Shown: piece by piece, positions 6,768-15,926 of the stretch | Layout: every line of letters begins with the position of its first letter | Numbering within the stretch: the stretch's first letter is position 1 | Assembly: GCA_021161835.1 (NCBI GenBank) | Contig: JAGGZV010000027.1 | Span: 1 to 38,083, forward strand | Direction of reading: 5' to 3' | Source: Thermotogae bacterium | GTDB lineage: Bacteria; Thermotogota; Thermotogae; UBA12178 | DNA: 38,083 nucleotides | Made by a program: the position numbers and the translations under genes | The notes under the pieces: generated by a model | Database searches by the model: none | The model's input: only the letters and a program-made list of their open reading frames with translations | Told to the model about the DNA's origin: nothing

Positions 6768-7879
6768 AAATAACGATAGCAGGCGATTCACACGGACCAT
6801 GTATGATCGGTGTAATGGAAGGTGTCCCGGCCGGATTCAAAATAGATATGAAAAAGATCAATCACGATCTGTCAAGACGTCAGGGAGGATATGGTCGAGG
6901 AAACAGAATGAAACTCGAACAGGATGAGGTACGGATAATTGCGGGAACATGGAAAGGCTACACAACGGGTGCTCCACTGGTACTGAGCGTAGAGAACAGA
7001 GCATCCAACCCTGTCGACAAACCACGCACCGTTCCCAGACCTGGACACGCAGATTATTCGGCGTGGGCAAAATACGGATTACCGGACTTGAACGCCTATA
7101 CGGAAAGGAGCAGTGCGCGTTCCACGGTGACGTGGGTAGCGCTGGGCAGCGTGGCCAAGCAGTTCGTCGAACTCTTCAACGTAAAGGTGTATGGATACGT
7201 GGTGGCCATAGGATCGGTATGCGCAGAAACGATCCCCGAAAAGCGTGAAGAATTGCTAAAACTGCGCGATGAATCGGCGGTTTACTGCCCGGATTCTCAG
7301 GCAACGAAAAAAATGCTGGAGGAGATAGATAGGGCGAAAGAATCGGGAGACACCCTTGGAGGAAGTTTCAGGGTTATAGCAGAAGGTGTACCGGCAGGAT
7401 TGGGGGGATACTCGACCCCATTCGAAAGGCTCGATTCACGTATAGCTTCTTTCTTTTTGGCCATTCCCTCAATAAAAGGTGTGATCATTGGATGCGAAGA
7501 CTTTTACCGCCCTGGTAGTCAGTACCATGATGAGTTCCACATTGAAAATGGAAAAATCAGAAGAAAGTCCAACAACGCGGGTGGAATAGAAGGAGGTATA
7601 ACGAACGGAGAACCCATTGTGGTTACTGCCTATCTCAAACCCATTCCCACTCTCAGGAAATCTCTAAATTCGGTAGATTTGAAGAGAAAAGAACCAGCAA
7701 AGACATCGTATATACGTTCGGATACAACGGTGGTGCCAGCTGCATCCGTGGTAGGGGAAGCGGCACTCGCACTCGTGCTCATGGATGCATGGCTTGAAAG
7801 ATGGGGATGTGACAACGTGGACAGTATACGGAGGAGGTACCATGAGGATATTTCTGGTTGGCATGATGGGATCCGGTAA
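6764..7879 (+). CDS. aroC: Chorismate synthase
   Basis: Chorismate synthase eliminates phosphate from EPSP, using reduced FMN, to give chorismate. It has 371 residues. The signatures GDSHGPCMIGVMEGVPAG, SRRQGGYGRGNRM, RPGHADYSAWAKYG, ERSSARSTVTW, AGGIEGGITNGEPI and RSDTTVVPAASVVGE are all present. The TTG start overlaps the aroE stop and follows GGAGGTGGTGA. The last 38 bases overlap the start of aroKB, so the C-terminal end RRRYHEDISGWHDGIR is read from the same DNA as the aroKB ribosome binding site and kinase P-loop. Whether the enzyme is mono- or bifunctional with respect to flavin reduction is not visible. Confidence 0.97.
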   Translation: MKITIAGDSHGPCMIGVMEGVPAGFKIDMKKINHDLSRRQGGYGRGNRMKLEQDEVRIIAGTWKGYTTGAPLVLSVENRASNPVDKPRTVPRPGHADYSAWAKYGLPDLNAYTERSSARSTVTWVALGSVAKQFVELFNVKVYGYVVAIGSVCAETIPEKREELLKLRDESAVYCPDSQATKKMLEEIDRAKESGDTLGGSFRVIAEGVPAGLGGYSTPFERLDSRIASFFLAIPSIKGVIIGCEDFYRPGSQYHDEFHIENGKIRRKSNNAGGIEGGITNGEPIVVTAYLKPIPTLRKSLNSVDLKRKEPAKTSYIRSDTTVVPAASVVGEAALALVLMDAWLERWGCDNVDSIRRRYHEDISGWHDGIR

Positions 7880-9347
7880 AACAACGGTGGGTAAAAAAAT
7901 AGCGGAAGCTCTGGATATGAAATTTCTGGATATGGATGAAATGATAGAAATGCGCCACGGGAAGAGTGTAATGAAGATCTTTGAAGATGAGGGTGAAAAA
8001 GTCTTTCGAGAATCTGAGAAACGAATCCTGAAAGAAATAATCTCTGAAGAAGATGGTGTAGTGGTGGCCACCGGTGGTGGTGTGGTACTCGACCCGGAAA
8101 ACAGGGAATTGCTGAAAAAAGAAAAAACTTTTTTTCTAGATGTACCTCTGGAAGAACTCATGATACGTGTGGATCCATTTACACGCCCGTTGATAAAAGA
8201 CGACGTCAATAAACTGAAGAAAATATGGGAAGAAAGAAAAGAACTCTACATGGAATTCGAAAAGATACCCCTTCGAAATCTTAAACCATGGGAAGCTGTG
8301 GCACGGATCTGCATGGAAGTGGTGAATGGCAATGAAATGATCATAGAATCGAACGTTCATCCCCTGATCATCAAGCTGGGGGGATTGAAAAAAGCGAGAA
8401 AATACAGATACGTTTTCACCACCGAAAGAATAGCCAGGATATACGAACCCTATCTCCCGGAAGATTCACTGATATTACCCGATGGCGAAGAAACGAAAAG
8501 CTTTGACTACTTGAAGGTATGCTACGAATACCTCATGGAAAGGAAGATAACCAAAGATGAAACGTTGATCGGAATCGGGGGAGGAGCGCTTACAGACCTC
8601 ACAGGGTTCGTGTCTTCCACTTTCAAGAGAGGGACGGGATTGGTCCTCTTTCCAACTACCCTGCTTGCACAGGTGGATGCCGCTGTAGGTGGCAAAAATG
8701 CGATAAATTTCGGAGGCGTCAAGAACATCGTGGGAACGATCAAAATGCCAGATGAGGTCATCATGGATCCTGTTGTGGTGCTGTCCATGGACGATGACAG
8801 ATTTCGAGAAGGACTGGTGGAAGCATTCAAAATGAGTTTGTTATCCGGCAGAGGATTGGAAATATTCGTAGAAAAGACAACCGAACTCCTGAAGCGGAAG
8901 CTGTCAGCACTCCTCGAAATAGTGAGAATATCCGCTGAGGAAAAGTTGAAAGTGGTGGAAAAAGATCCCAATGATGCGGGGGTGAGGAAAATACTCAATC
9001 TGGGTCACACCCTGGGACATGCCGTGGAGTCCATTCTGGGTATTCCACACGGCCTGGCAGTAGCATGGGGAATTGAAAAGGAAATGGCTTTATTCGTCAA
9101 AAAAGGAATGGTGGAGAAGAAGTTCTATGAAGAAGTCCGCAACGTGCTCGAACGAATTGTGGATTTTTCCTCGTTCGAAAGTGTTAAAGCGGAAGAAGTG
9201 ATGCAATTGGTGGTTAACGATAAGAAAGGATCCAGGACGGGAAAGATTCACATACCGATTGTCGATGGACCGGGGAAAGTGCAGCTCGTGCCCATTGAAC
9301 CGGTTGAATTGATGGAGGTGTTAAGAGATGAAGATACTGGTAATTAA
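7842..9347 (+). CDS. aroKB: Fused shikimate kinase and 3-dehydroquinate synthase
   Basis: A bifunctional protein of 501 residues. The N-terminal ~165 residues are shikimate kinase: P-loop GMMGSGKTTVG, shikimate-binding FLDMDEMIE, and GGGVVL. The rest is 3-dehydroquinate synthase: IGGGALTDLTGFVSSTFKRG, FPTTLLAQVDAAVGGKNAIN, zinc-ligand candidates in LVEAFKMS, LNLGHTLGHAVES and HGLAVAWG. The kinase phosphorylates shikimate, and the synthase cyclises DAHP to 3-dehydroquinate. The same fusion is known in T. maritima. The listed start at 7785 is rejected for ATG 7842, which has GGAGG five bases upstream and gives the normal kinase start MRIFLVGMMGSGK. The two activities are not consecutive in the pathway, so the fusion probably serves co-expression rather than channelling. 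Confidence 0.96.
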   Translation: MRIFLVGMMGSGKTTVGKKIAEALDMKFLDMDEMIEMRHGKSVMKIFEDEGEKVFRESEKRILKEIISEEDGVVVATGGGVVLDPENRELLKKEKTFFLDVPLEELMIRVDPFTRPLIKDDVNKLKKIWEERKELYMEFEKIPLRNLKPWEAVARICMEVVNGNEMIIESNVHPLIIKLGGLKKARKYRYVFTTERIARIYEPYLPEDSLILPDGEETKSFDYLKVCYEYLMERKITKDETLIGIGGGALTDLTGFVSSTFKRGTGLVLFPTTLLAQVDAAVGGKNAINFGGVKNIVGTIKMPDEVIMDPVVVLSMDDDRFREGLVEAFKMSLLSGRGLEIFVEKTTELLKRKLSALLEIVRISAEEKLKVVEKDPNDAGVRKILNLGHTLGHAVESILGIPHGLAVAWGIEKEMALFVKKGMVEKKFYEEVRNVLERIVDFSSFESVKAEEVMQLVVNDKKGSRTGKIHIPIVDGPGKVQLVPIEPVELMEVLRDEDTGN

Positions 9348-9771
9348 TGGACCAAATCTCAATATGCTACATCTTCGTACGACGGAGCATTACGGTAATA
9401 AATCTTATGAACAGCTGGTCAAACTTCTGAAAACCTGGGGTAGAAAAAAAGAGGTAGAAGTGGAGGTTTTTCAATCGAATCACGAAGGGGAAATAATAGA
9501 TAGAATCCACAGGCTGGACTACGATGCCCTCGTCATAAATCCTGGAGCCTTCACACACTACAGCTATGCCATCAGGGATGCGCTGGAACTGGTGGATAAA
9601 CCCAAAATAGAGGTGCATCTCTCCAACATTCATTCGAGGGAGGATTTCAGAAAAGTGAGCATAACAGCTCAAACATGTGAAGGTGTTATAAGCGGCTTCA
9701 AAGAATACTCATATATACTGGCGCTGGAATACATTGTAGAAAAATATGGATCTGGTGAGCGCATGCCATGA
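9328..9771 (+). CDS. aroQ: 3-dehydroquinate dehydratase, type II
   Basis: A type II dehydroquinase of 147 residues, forming dodecamers in known relatives, which dehydrates 3-dehydroquinate to 3-dehydroshikimate. Visible motifs are INGPNLNMLHLR with the catalytic Arg, HYGNKSYEQL with the catalytic Tyr, SNHEGEIIDRIH, VINPGAFTHYSYAIRDAL, and EVHLSNIHSREDFR with the catalytic His. The usual NLNxLGxRE reads NLNMLHLRT here, a mild deviation in the flexible lid loop. The ATG overlaps the aroKB end by 20 bases. It is the last gene of the operon, and its stop is one base from the stop of the convergent Clp gene. Confidence 0.95.
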   Translation: MKILVINGPNLNMLHLRTTEHYGNKSYEQLVKLLKTWGRKKEVEVEVFQSNHEGEIIDRIHRLDYDALVINPGAFTHYSYAIRDALELVDKPKIEVHLSNIHSREDFRKVSITAQTCEGVISGFKEYSYILALEYIVEKYGSGERMP

Positions 9772-9789
9772 CTCATACGCCCACCAGAT
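9750..9789. terminator. Hairpin spanning the convergent aroQ and clp stop codons
   Basis: ATCTGGTG (9750-9757) pairs perfectly with CACCAGAT (9782-9789), and GCG/CGC extends the stem past one mismatch, with a 16-base loop holding both stop codons. On the minus strand the stem is followed by CCATATTTTT, so it can act as the terminator of the dnaK-hsp20-clp operon. On the plus strand only TTTA follows, so it would be weak for the aro operon. It is encoded inside the 3' ends of both genes. Confidence 0.6.
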
Positions 9790-12175
9790 TTATGGTGAGA
9801 CCATCATCCGTGGCATCGACCACTATTCTATGTTTGTTCCCATCTTCCTCCAGATCGAGCAACAACTTTGCCACAGGTGTTACTATTTCCTGTTCTATTA
9901 AACGCCTCAACGGCCTTGCACCGTAAGCGGGGGAATACCCATTTTCCGCAAGATAACTTCTAGCATTTTCCGTAATCTCAAGTTCCACGTTCTTCTCCTT
10001 CAACATCTTCTCGACCTCACGCAGTTGTAAATCCACGATTCTCTTAACGTCCTCCATTCTCAGAGGGTTGAAAAGAACGACCGCATCGAGTCGATTCAGA
10101 AATTCGGGTTTAAAAGTATTCTTAAGTTCCTCATATATGGTTTCTTCATCGAGTTCGGAGCCATTCATAGCAGCTTCGGCCATATAGGCTCCAGCTATGT
10201 TACTGGTCATTATTATTATGGTATTTTTGAAGTCCACAGTGTTTCCTTTACCATCCGTCAACCTTCCATCGTCGAAAACCTGAAGCAGAAGGTTGAACAC
10301 ATCAGGATGTGCTTTCTCTATTTCGTCAAGCAAAATCACAGAGTAGGGCCTTCTGCGCACCGCTTCCGTCAACTGCCCCGCCTCTTCGTAACCAACGTAT
10401 CCGGGAGGAGCACCTATCAAACGAGAAATGCTGTGTTTTTCCATGTATTCCGACATATCCACGCGTATCAACGCTTCCTCACTGCCGAACAGAACTTCTG
10501 CGAGAGTTCTGGCCAGCTCCGTCTTTCCCACACCGGTAGGACCGAGAAACAGGAAAACACCAGCAGGTTTTCTGGGATTCTTCAAACCCATACGTGCTCG
10601 CCGTATGGTATCCGCTACCAGCCGGACAGCTCCTTCCTGATTCACAAAGCGCTGATGTATAATGCTTTCGAGCTCTTTCAATTTTTTCTTCTCCGGTTCC
10701 AACATCTTACTGACAGGTATACCAGTCCACTGTTGCACCACCTGGGCCACGATTTCACCGTCGACTTTCAATTTCTCCTCTTTGTTCACTTCCCATTCCT
10801 TTCTGAGGGCTTCCAGCCTTTCCCGAAGTTCCTGCAACTCTATCTTGAGTCTGGCAGCCTTCTCATAATCGCCGTCAGTAACGGCTCTGTTCATCTCCTC
10901 CATTTTCCTCTGAACTTTCTCTTCCATTTCTCCTATGCTTTTTGGAACGAAGGATGCTTCCAATCGCACCCGCGAAGCTGCTTCATCTATCAAATCTATA
11001 GCCTTGTCCGGAAGAAATCTATCGGTTATGAATCGATCGGCCAGCTGAACGGCAGTTCTCAACGCATCATCGGTTATGAAAACCTGATGGTGTTTCTCGA
11101 AAACCTCCTTAACACCTTTTAACATTTCGTACGCTTCTTCCTGCGTCGGCTCGTTGACCATAACCGGCATGAACCTTCTCTCGAGAGCCTTATCCTTCTC
11201 TATGAAACGTCTGTATTCTTCCACAGTGGTAGCACCTATACACTGAAGCTCCCCACGTGCAAGGGCGGGCTTCATGAGATTTGCAGCGTCCATGGCGCCC
11301 TCCGCACTTCCAGCACCCACAACATTGTGTATCTCATCTATGAAGAGAACGATCTCTCCCGCTCTTTTCTTCACTGCGTCTATTACCCCTTTCATCCTCT
11401 CCTCGAATTCTCCCCTGAGTTTGGTCCCAGCAACCAATCTACCCATGTCCAGGGCAAGCACCTTCCTGTTCCTCATGTAAGCTGGAACGTCTCCCCTGAC
11501 TATCCTATGTGCCAGACCTTCGACTATCGCCGTTTTACCCACCCCGGGATCTCCTATCAACACAGGATTATTCTTGGTCTTCCTTCCAAGGATCTGTATC
11601 ACTCTCTTTATTTCCTCATCACGTCCCACAACAGGCATGAGCTTCCCTTCACGCGCCATGGCGGTCAAATCCACCGTAAATCGTGCCAGAAAATCCGCGT
11701 TCTCTTCTTCAATCGTTTCCCCGCTCTTCCGAAGTTCAAGGATGGCAGAATATACTTTATCCAGGGAAGCCCCATGACGATACAAAACTCTGGCTACCGA
11801 AGTTTCAGGGTGTTTCAACATGGAAAGCAGTAAATGCTCCGTCCCTATTTTTTCATCCTGCATCCTCTTCGCTTCTGCACGGGCTGTCTCTATTATGTGG
11901 CGAGCATCGGGTGTTATGAAAATCTGAACGATACTACCACCCGGGACGGTTACATTCTTGTAATTCCTCATGGAATCGATGACGTCATTTTTCAAAGCCT
12001 CAAGATTCACCCCTATCTTCTCCAGAGCTTCAACTGCCGTGTTTTCACCATCCTCCAAAATTGCCAGAAGTATGTGTTCGCCAGCCATCTGATTCTGCTT
12101 GAATCTGCTGAGTACATCCTGTATCGACATCATGATTTGATATGCTTTTTGGGTGAAATCCTCGGGATTGAACAA
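9773..12175 (-). CDS. Clp/Hsp100 AAA+ ATPase, ClpC-like but without ClpP loop
   Basis: A two-AAA+ domain unfoldase of about 800 residues. It has a double Clp N domain (1-150), Walker [14 protein letters not shown] near 210, a short middle domain with UVR-like helices ([19 protein letters not shown]), and a second Walker [13 protein letters not shown] near 540 followed by [13 protein letters not shown]. The middle domain has ClpC length, not the ~120-residue ClpB coiled coil. Yet between [10 protein letters not shown] and [10 protein letters not shown] there is no VGF/LGF ClpP-docking tripeptide, and the loop is as short as in ClpB. It is therefore likely to work without ClpP, as a disaggregase with the DnaK and Hsp20 of its operon. 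TTG 12175 is preferred over ATG 12190, because GGAGGTGA lies five bases before the TTG. Confidence 0.88.
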   Translation of the reverse strand: MFNPEDFTQKAYQIMMSIQDVLSRFKQNQMAGEHILLAILEDGENTAVEALEKIGVNLEALKNDVIDSMRNYKNVTVPGGSIVQIFITPDARHIIETARAEAKRMQDEKIGTEHLLLSMLKHPETSVARVLYRHGASLDKVYSAILELRKSGETIEEENADFLARFTVDLTAMAREGKLMPVVGRDEEIKRVIQILGRKTKNNPVLIGDPGVGKTAIVEGLAHRIVRGDVPAYMRNRKVLALDMGRLVAGTKLRGEFEERMKGVIDAVKKRAGEIVLFIDEIHNVVGAGSAEGAMDAANLMKPALARGELQCIGATTVEEYRRFIEKDKALERRFMPVMVNEPTQEEAYEMLKGVKEVFEKHHQVFITDDALRTAVQLADRFITDRFLPDKAIDLIDEAASRVRLEASFVPKSIGEMEEKVQRKMEEMNRAVTDGDYEKAARLKIELQELRERLEALRKEWEVNKEEKLKVDGEIVAQVVQQWTGIPVSKMLEPEKKKLKELESIIHQRFVNQEGAVRLVADTIRRARMGLKNPRKPAGVFLFLGPTGVGKTELARTLAEVLFGSEEALIRVDMSEYMEKHSISRLIGAPPGYVGYEEAGQLTEAVRRRPYSVILLDEIEKAHPDVFNLLLQVFDDGRLTDGKGNTVDFKNTIIIMTSNIAGAYMAEAAMNGSELDEETIYEELKNTFKPEFLNRLDAVVLFNPLRMEDVKRIVDLQLREVEKMLKEKNVELEITENARSYLAENGYSPAYGARPLRRLIEQEIVTPVAKLLLDLEEDGNKHRIVVDATDDGLTINLVGV

Positions 12176-12198
12176 TTTCTTCACCTCCATGAAGCTAA

Positions 12199-12228
12199 AT
12201 TCGAGGCGGGCCAGAGCCCGCCTCGAAT
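12199..12228 (-). terminator. Intercistronic hairpin between hsp20 and clp
   Basis: A perfect 13-bp GC-rich stem (ATTCGAGGCGGGC / GCCCGCCTCGAAT) with a four-base loop directly follows the hsp20 stop. Only TTTAGCTTC comes after it, so it is probably a partial terminator or an mRNA-stabilising hairpin that lowers Clp expression relative to Hsp20. Confidence 0.6.
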
Positions 12229-12668
12229 CATTCTATTTTCACATCTATGACCCTGGGTTTCGAAGACTCCTTCTTCGGTATCTCAATTTTGAGCACGCCC
12301 TTGTCGTAACTCGCCTTTATCTTATCCACGTCCACGTACTCCGGCAGATTCAAAGTCCTCTGGAAGGAACCGTAGCATCTTTCAACTACATGGTAGTTGC
12401 GCTTTTTGGTTTCCTTTTCCTGCTTCTTCTCTCCGCTGATCACCAGCATGTTGTCCTCGACTTTTACCTTTACCTCATCTTTGCTCATGCCGGGTATCTC
12501 AACTTCGACGTAGAAGTTATCGTCGTCCTCGTAGATATCCAGGTCGGGTACGAAATAAGTGGAGCGTTCTCTTCTCTCGGATCTGAAGAATTCATCGAAA
12601 AGCCTATCTATTTCCCTTTGAAGCTCGCGAAAAGGCCTGAAAACGCTCTCCCTCCTGATATCCAACAT
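12228..12668 (-). CDS. Small heat shock protein, Hsp20/alpha-crystallin family
   Basis: An ATP-independent holdase chaperone of 146 residues. The N-terminal arm (MLDIRRESVFRPFRELQREIDRLFDEFF) precedes an alpha-crystallin domain from about residue 42: FVPDLDIYEDDDNFYVEVEIPGM, VKVKVEDNMLVISGEKK, and the signature KGVLKIEIPKK. A C-terminal V-I-D-V segment can act as the IxI/V oligomerisation motif. The start is ATG 12668, with GGAGG seven bases upstream, rather than the listed codon 18 bases earlier. The gene follows dnaK after a 27-base gap and precedes clp, so the holdase, the Hsp70 and the disaggregase are co-transcribed. Confidence 0.93.
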   Translation of the reverse strand: MLDIRRESVFRPFRELQREIDRLFDEFFRSERRERSTYFVPDLDIYEDDDNFYVEVEIPGMSKDEVKVKVEDNMLVISGEKKQEKETKKRNYHVVERCYGSFQRTLNLPEYVDVDKIKASYDKGVLKIEIPKKESSKPRVIDVKIE

Positions 12669-12695
12669 ACTCCCACCTCCATCCACAATTATTTT

Positions 12696-14543
12696 TTACT
12701 TGTTCTCTTCATAATCAGCATCCACGGTCTTGCCACCAGAAGAATCACCGCCACCCTGCTTATCCTCCGTTCCGCCACCTGCTGCAGCTCTCTGGGCACT
12801 CTGATAGAGATACTGCCCTATGGAGGTACTTTCTCTCTGAAGTTCATCGAACAGGATCTTGATACGCTGGACGTTGTTCTCTTCTATGGCTTTCCTCAAA
12901 TCGCCTATCAGAGACTCGAGTTTGGCTTTCAAATCACCAGGTATCTTATCGCCGTATTCCCTGAGAGCTTTTTCCACCGAATATGCCAGATCATCTGCTC
13001 TGTTCTTGAGTTCAATCTCCTCCTTTCTTCTTCTGTCCTGTTCTTCATATCGTTTGGCATCCTGGATGATCCTCTCTATTTCCTCGGGAGACAGTTTGTG
13101 CCGACCTGTCACCACCATCGATTGTTCCTTGTTGGTGGCGAGATCTTTAGCCGAAACGTTGACTATACCGTCACTGTCTATATCAAAAGTTACCTCTATT
13201 TGTGGAACACCACGCGGAGCTGGTGGAATACCCGTTAATCTGAAGCTTCCAAGGAATATGTTTTCACTGGCGATAGGTCTCTCACCCTGATATACCCGCA
13301 CCTCGACTTCTGTCTGTCCATCCTCAGCGGTGGTGAATATCTTGCTTCGTTTGACGGGAATCTTTGTGTTCCTTTCGATTATAGGTTCCATGAGACCACC
13401 CTTTACCTCAACACCTAGCGTGAGGGGTGTAACATCAACGAGAACGAGATCCTTCTGTAATTCGCCGGCCAATATGGCAGCCTGTATCGCAGCACCTATG
13501 GCCACGGCTTCGTCGGGGTTCACGCTCTTGTTCGGTTCCTTGCCGAAGAAATCTTTCAGGAACTTCTGTACCAGTGGCATCCTGGTGGTTCCACCAACCA
13601 GTATGATCTCATCTATGTCGTTCGGTGAAACTCTGGCATCGTTGAGCACCCTCTCTATAGGTTCACGCGTCATCTCTACGAGCTCTCTTGCCAGAGCTTC
13701 CAGCGTTGCCCTGGTCAACCTCGCTTCAAGATGCAGGGGACCACTTTCCTTGGTTGCAGTTATGTAAGGCAAGCTGATATCCGTTTCCAGCTTCGTTGAC
13801 AACTCTATCTTTGCCTTCTCGGCTGCATCCTTCAATCTTTGAAGTGCCTGCTTGTCCTCGCGCAGATCCATTCCATGCTCTTTCCTGAACTGTTCGGCAA
13901 GCCAGTCTATTATCCTTTGATCTATATCATCACCACCAAGATGGTTGTTACCGGCGGTGGCTTTAACTTCCACAACACCGTCACCTATTTCCAGAAGCGA
14001 TACATCGAAAGTACCTCCACCGAAGTCGTACACTATAACCAGCTGTTCACCCTTTGCTTTGTCCAACCCGTATGCTATGGCGGCAGCGGTGGGTTCGTTT
14101 ATGATTCTCAATACATCGAATCCTGCTATTATCCCGGCTTCCTTGGTAGCCTGTCTTTGAGCATCGTTGAAATAAGCAGGACAGGTTATAACGGCTCTTT
14201 TTATAGAACCGGCAAGATAACTCTCGGCGTCTGACTTGAGTTTCTTCAAGATGAAAGCACTTATCTCCTGAGGTGTGTATTCTTTGTCGTCTATCTTCAC
14301 CTTGTAATCCGATCCCATCTTTCTTTTTATGGATCTTATGGTTCTCTCTGCGTTGAGTATGGCCTGCCGCTTCGCTGGTTCTCCAACGATTATCTCACCA
14401 CTCTTGCTGAAAGCGACAACTGAAGGAGTTATACGATTACCTTCAGCATTTGGAATTACCTCAACGGAACCGTCGGGTTTTACATGAGCAACCACAGAAT
14501 TGGTGGTTCCCAGGTCTATACCCACTACGAATTCTTTGGACAT
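12696..14543 (-). CDS. dnaK: Chaperone protein DnaK (Hsp70)
   Basis: Hsp70 chaperone of 615 residues. The nucleotide-binding domain begins [12 protein letters not shown] and includes [27 protein letters not shown] and [11 protein letters not shown]. The linker [15 protein letters not shown] near 375 leads to the beta substrate-binding domain ([31 protein letters not shown]) and the helical lid. The tail is Gly/Ser rich and ends [11 protein letters not shown]. The ATG has GGAGGTGATGAT upstream. grpE and dnaJ are not in this operon, and no CIRCE inverted repeat is visible at the promoter. The 23-residue N-terminal insertion of proteobacterial DnaK is absent, as in Gram-positive-type homologues. 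Confidence 0.97.
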   Translation of the reverse strand: MSKEFVVGIDLGTTNSVVAHVKPDGSVEVIPNAEGNRITPSVVAFSKSGEIIVGEPAKRQAILNAERTIRSIKRKMGSDYKVKIDDKEYTPQEISAFILKKLKSDAESYLAGSIKRAVITCPAYFNDAQRQATKEAGIIAGFDVLRIINEPTAAAIAYGLDKAKGEQLVIVYDFGGGTFDVSLLEIGDGVVEVKATAGNNHLGGDDIDQRIIDWLAEQFRKEHGMDLREDKQALQRLKDAAEKAKIELSTKLETDISLPYITATKESGPLHLEARLTRATLEALARELVEMTREPIERVLNDARVSPNDIDEIILVGGTTRMPLVQKFLKDFFGKEPNKSVNPDEAVAIGAAIQAAILAGELQKDLVLVDVTPLTLGVEVKGGLMEPIIERNTKIPVKRSKIFTTAEDGQTEVEVRVYQGERPIASENIFLGSFRLTGIPPAPRGVPQIEVTFDIDSDGIVNVSAKDLATNKEQSMVVTGRHKLSPEEIERIIQDAKRYEEQDRRRKEEIELKNRADDLAYSVEKALREYGDKIPGDLKAKLESLIGDLRKAIEENNVQRIKILFDELQRESTSIGQYLYQSAQRAAAGGGTEDKQGGGDSSGGKTVDADYEENK

Positions 14544-14581
14544 ATCATCACCTCCATCATCTCTCCAGACCTTCCACCATG

Positions 14582-14610
14582 ATTATATGGAACCTCCAAA
14601 GGGTTGTCAA
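14582..14610 (-). promoter_or_regulatory. Consensus promoter of the dnaK-hsp20-clp operon
   Basis: On the minus strand, TTGACA (14610-14605), a 17-base spacer and TATAAT (14587-14582) match the sigma-A consensus at every position. The start point falls about 30 bases before the dnaK ATG. No CIRCE (TTAGCACTC-N9-GAGTGCTAA) lies near it. Confidence 0.88.
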
Positions 14611-14729
14611 GGCGTTTGAGAATAATATGGTAGGTAAGCAAAATAAGACTTCAGGTCAATTACAGGCTATGACATTATTTTGTTACATAGCTGTATAGCG
14701 ATCTTATGATTAGAATGATAATACGTTCT

Positions 14730-15926
14730 TTACAGAAGGCTTTTCACTTTTTCCAGCACTTCCCGCGGTGTTCTTCCAAACACTCTTATCATGGCTTCCT
14801 TGCCCCAGAAACCCTCGTCCCATATCAAATCAGGCGGGGTTGAAGAAAGCATCACGGTCCTGGAAATTGCCCATTTGAGAGATTCTCCTTCCGCTCTCCT
14901 GATATTTTCGGGTTCCTCTGAACGATCCAGTTTAAATGTTTTGAGCCCCATCTTCCTGGCCTTTTCAACGTATCCAGGCTCGTACCGCACGTTGGTGACG
15001 CAACGAATGTAAGGATATTTTCTCATCATCTCCAGAACCATGCGGGCTGTATGAGAACGCCCCTCAAACGATGGAGAAGAGACGATAATGGCTCTATCCC
15101 TACATAATCGTATTCTTCCGGGAATTTTAGCGACCTCTTCTTCATTCCTGGCCCATGGAAGTGCATAGGAGATGTTCTGACCTACCTCCGGAACAGTTTT
15201 CGGAGCGATTTTCAGAAACTCTTCCAGTATATCCGTCAACTCTTTCAAGGTTGCCCGTTCTATCCATCCACGCAGAATACGCTCGGTTGTGACATAGCCA
15301 TCGGATACTTTCAATACCTCCATCATGAAGCTCATGGCTGACCTAATGGCTTCTTCCGGTGGATAACGCATGGCGAGATATGCAGTGAAAGCCGACGAAA
15401 AAGCACAACCGGTCCCGTGAAAATCACCGTTTACCATGGGGGTTTTGAACTCTTTGCCTCTGTACCTCACCACCACTTCGTTTTCCATCAGATTTTTACA
15501 CGTTACGAGAAAATGCTCTCTTTCTTCTCCCATTTCTTTGTACTCCTCTTCGTTGAGAATGACGTAATCTGCAAAATCCAGGAATTTCTTTACCGCATTG
15601 GGCTTCAGAAAATCGTAGCCCGATGAGGAACGCAGTATAATGTTCCAGACGATCACAGCATGTGGAAATCTGGATCTCAGCATTTTTACAATTTCAGGAG
15701 ATGCCAGACCCACTTTAACGATATCGGGATCATGTAAAAGGGAAAGTTCTTCTTTCAATTCTTCGGGGGTTCGAAAGTACACCTTCTCCACAGCTCTCAT
15801 GTTCTGTACAGTGAATGCCGCGATAACCCCATGAACCTCGTGACCGAATCCAGCTAGAACTTTCACATCCTGAATGAAGCCTGCTCCACCCGATGGATCA
15901 AGACCCGAAACGATCAGTACCCTCAT
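14730..15926 (-). CDS. thiDN: HMP-phosphate kinase fused to thiamin-phosphate synthase (ThiD-ThiN)
   Basis: A 398-residue fusion. The N-terminal ~235 residues are ThiD of the ribokinase fold (VSGLDPSGGAGFIQDVK; anion-hole motif GDFHGTGCAFSSAF), which phosphorylates HMP and HMP-P to HMP-PP. The C-terminal ~160 residues are a ThiN domain (VPEVGQNISYALPWARNEEEVAKIPGRI), the archaeal-type thiamin-phosphate synthase that replaces ThiE. The kinase signature is well kept, although the middle appears shortened relative to typical ThiD (VWNIILRSSSGYDFLKPNAV). The start is ATG 15926, with GGAGGGG upstream, overlapping the previous stop as ATGA. It is the last gene of the TPP-controlled operon. The ThiN fusion is known in archaea and Thermotogales. 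Confidence 0.93.
   Translation of the reverse strand: MRVLIVSGLDPSGGAGFIQDVKVLAGFGHEVHGVIAAFTVQNMRAVEKVYFRTPEELKEELSLLHDPDIVKVGLASPEIVKMLRSRFPHAVIVWNIILRSSSGYDFLKPNAVKKFLDFADYVILNEEEYKEMGEEREHFLVTCKNLMENEVVVRYRGKEFKTPMVNGDFHGTGCAFSSAFTAYLAMRYPPEEAIRSAMSFMMEVLKVSDGYVTTERILRGWIERATLKELTDILEEFLKIAPKTVPEVGQNISYALPWARNEEEVAKIPGRIRLCRDRAIIVSSPSFEGRSHTARMVLEMMRKYPYIRCVTNVRYEPGYVEKARKMGLKTFKLDRSEEPENIRRAEGESLKWAISRTVMLSSTPPDLIWDEGFWGKEAMIRVFGRTPREVLEKVKSLL

Noticed and set aside
10307-11122. 271-codon plus-strand ORF inside the Clp gene
   Set aside because: It is antisense to a well-conserved AAA+ protein, has no ribosome binding site and no family features; an effect of codon bias.
12153-13238. 361-codon plus-strand ORF across hsp20 and dnaK
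   Set aside because: It spans two conserved genes and an intergenic hairpin on the other strand; composition is that of a shadow frame.
14645-14700. Terminator for the thiamin operon from the repeat ACAGCTATG...CATAGCCTGT
   Set aside because: The stem is AT-rich with a bulge and there is no T tract directly after it; not strong enough to call.
14544-14729. CIRCE/HrcA operator upstream of dnaK
   Set aside because: The TTAGCACTC-N9-GAGTGCTAA pattern is absent on both strands.
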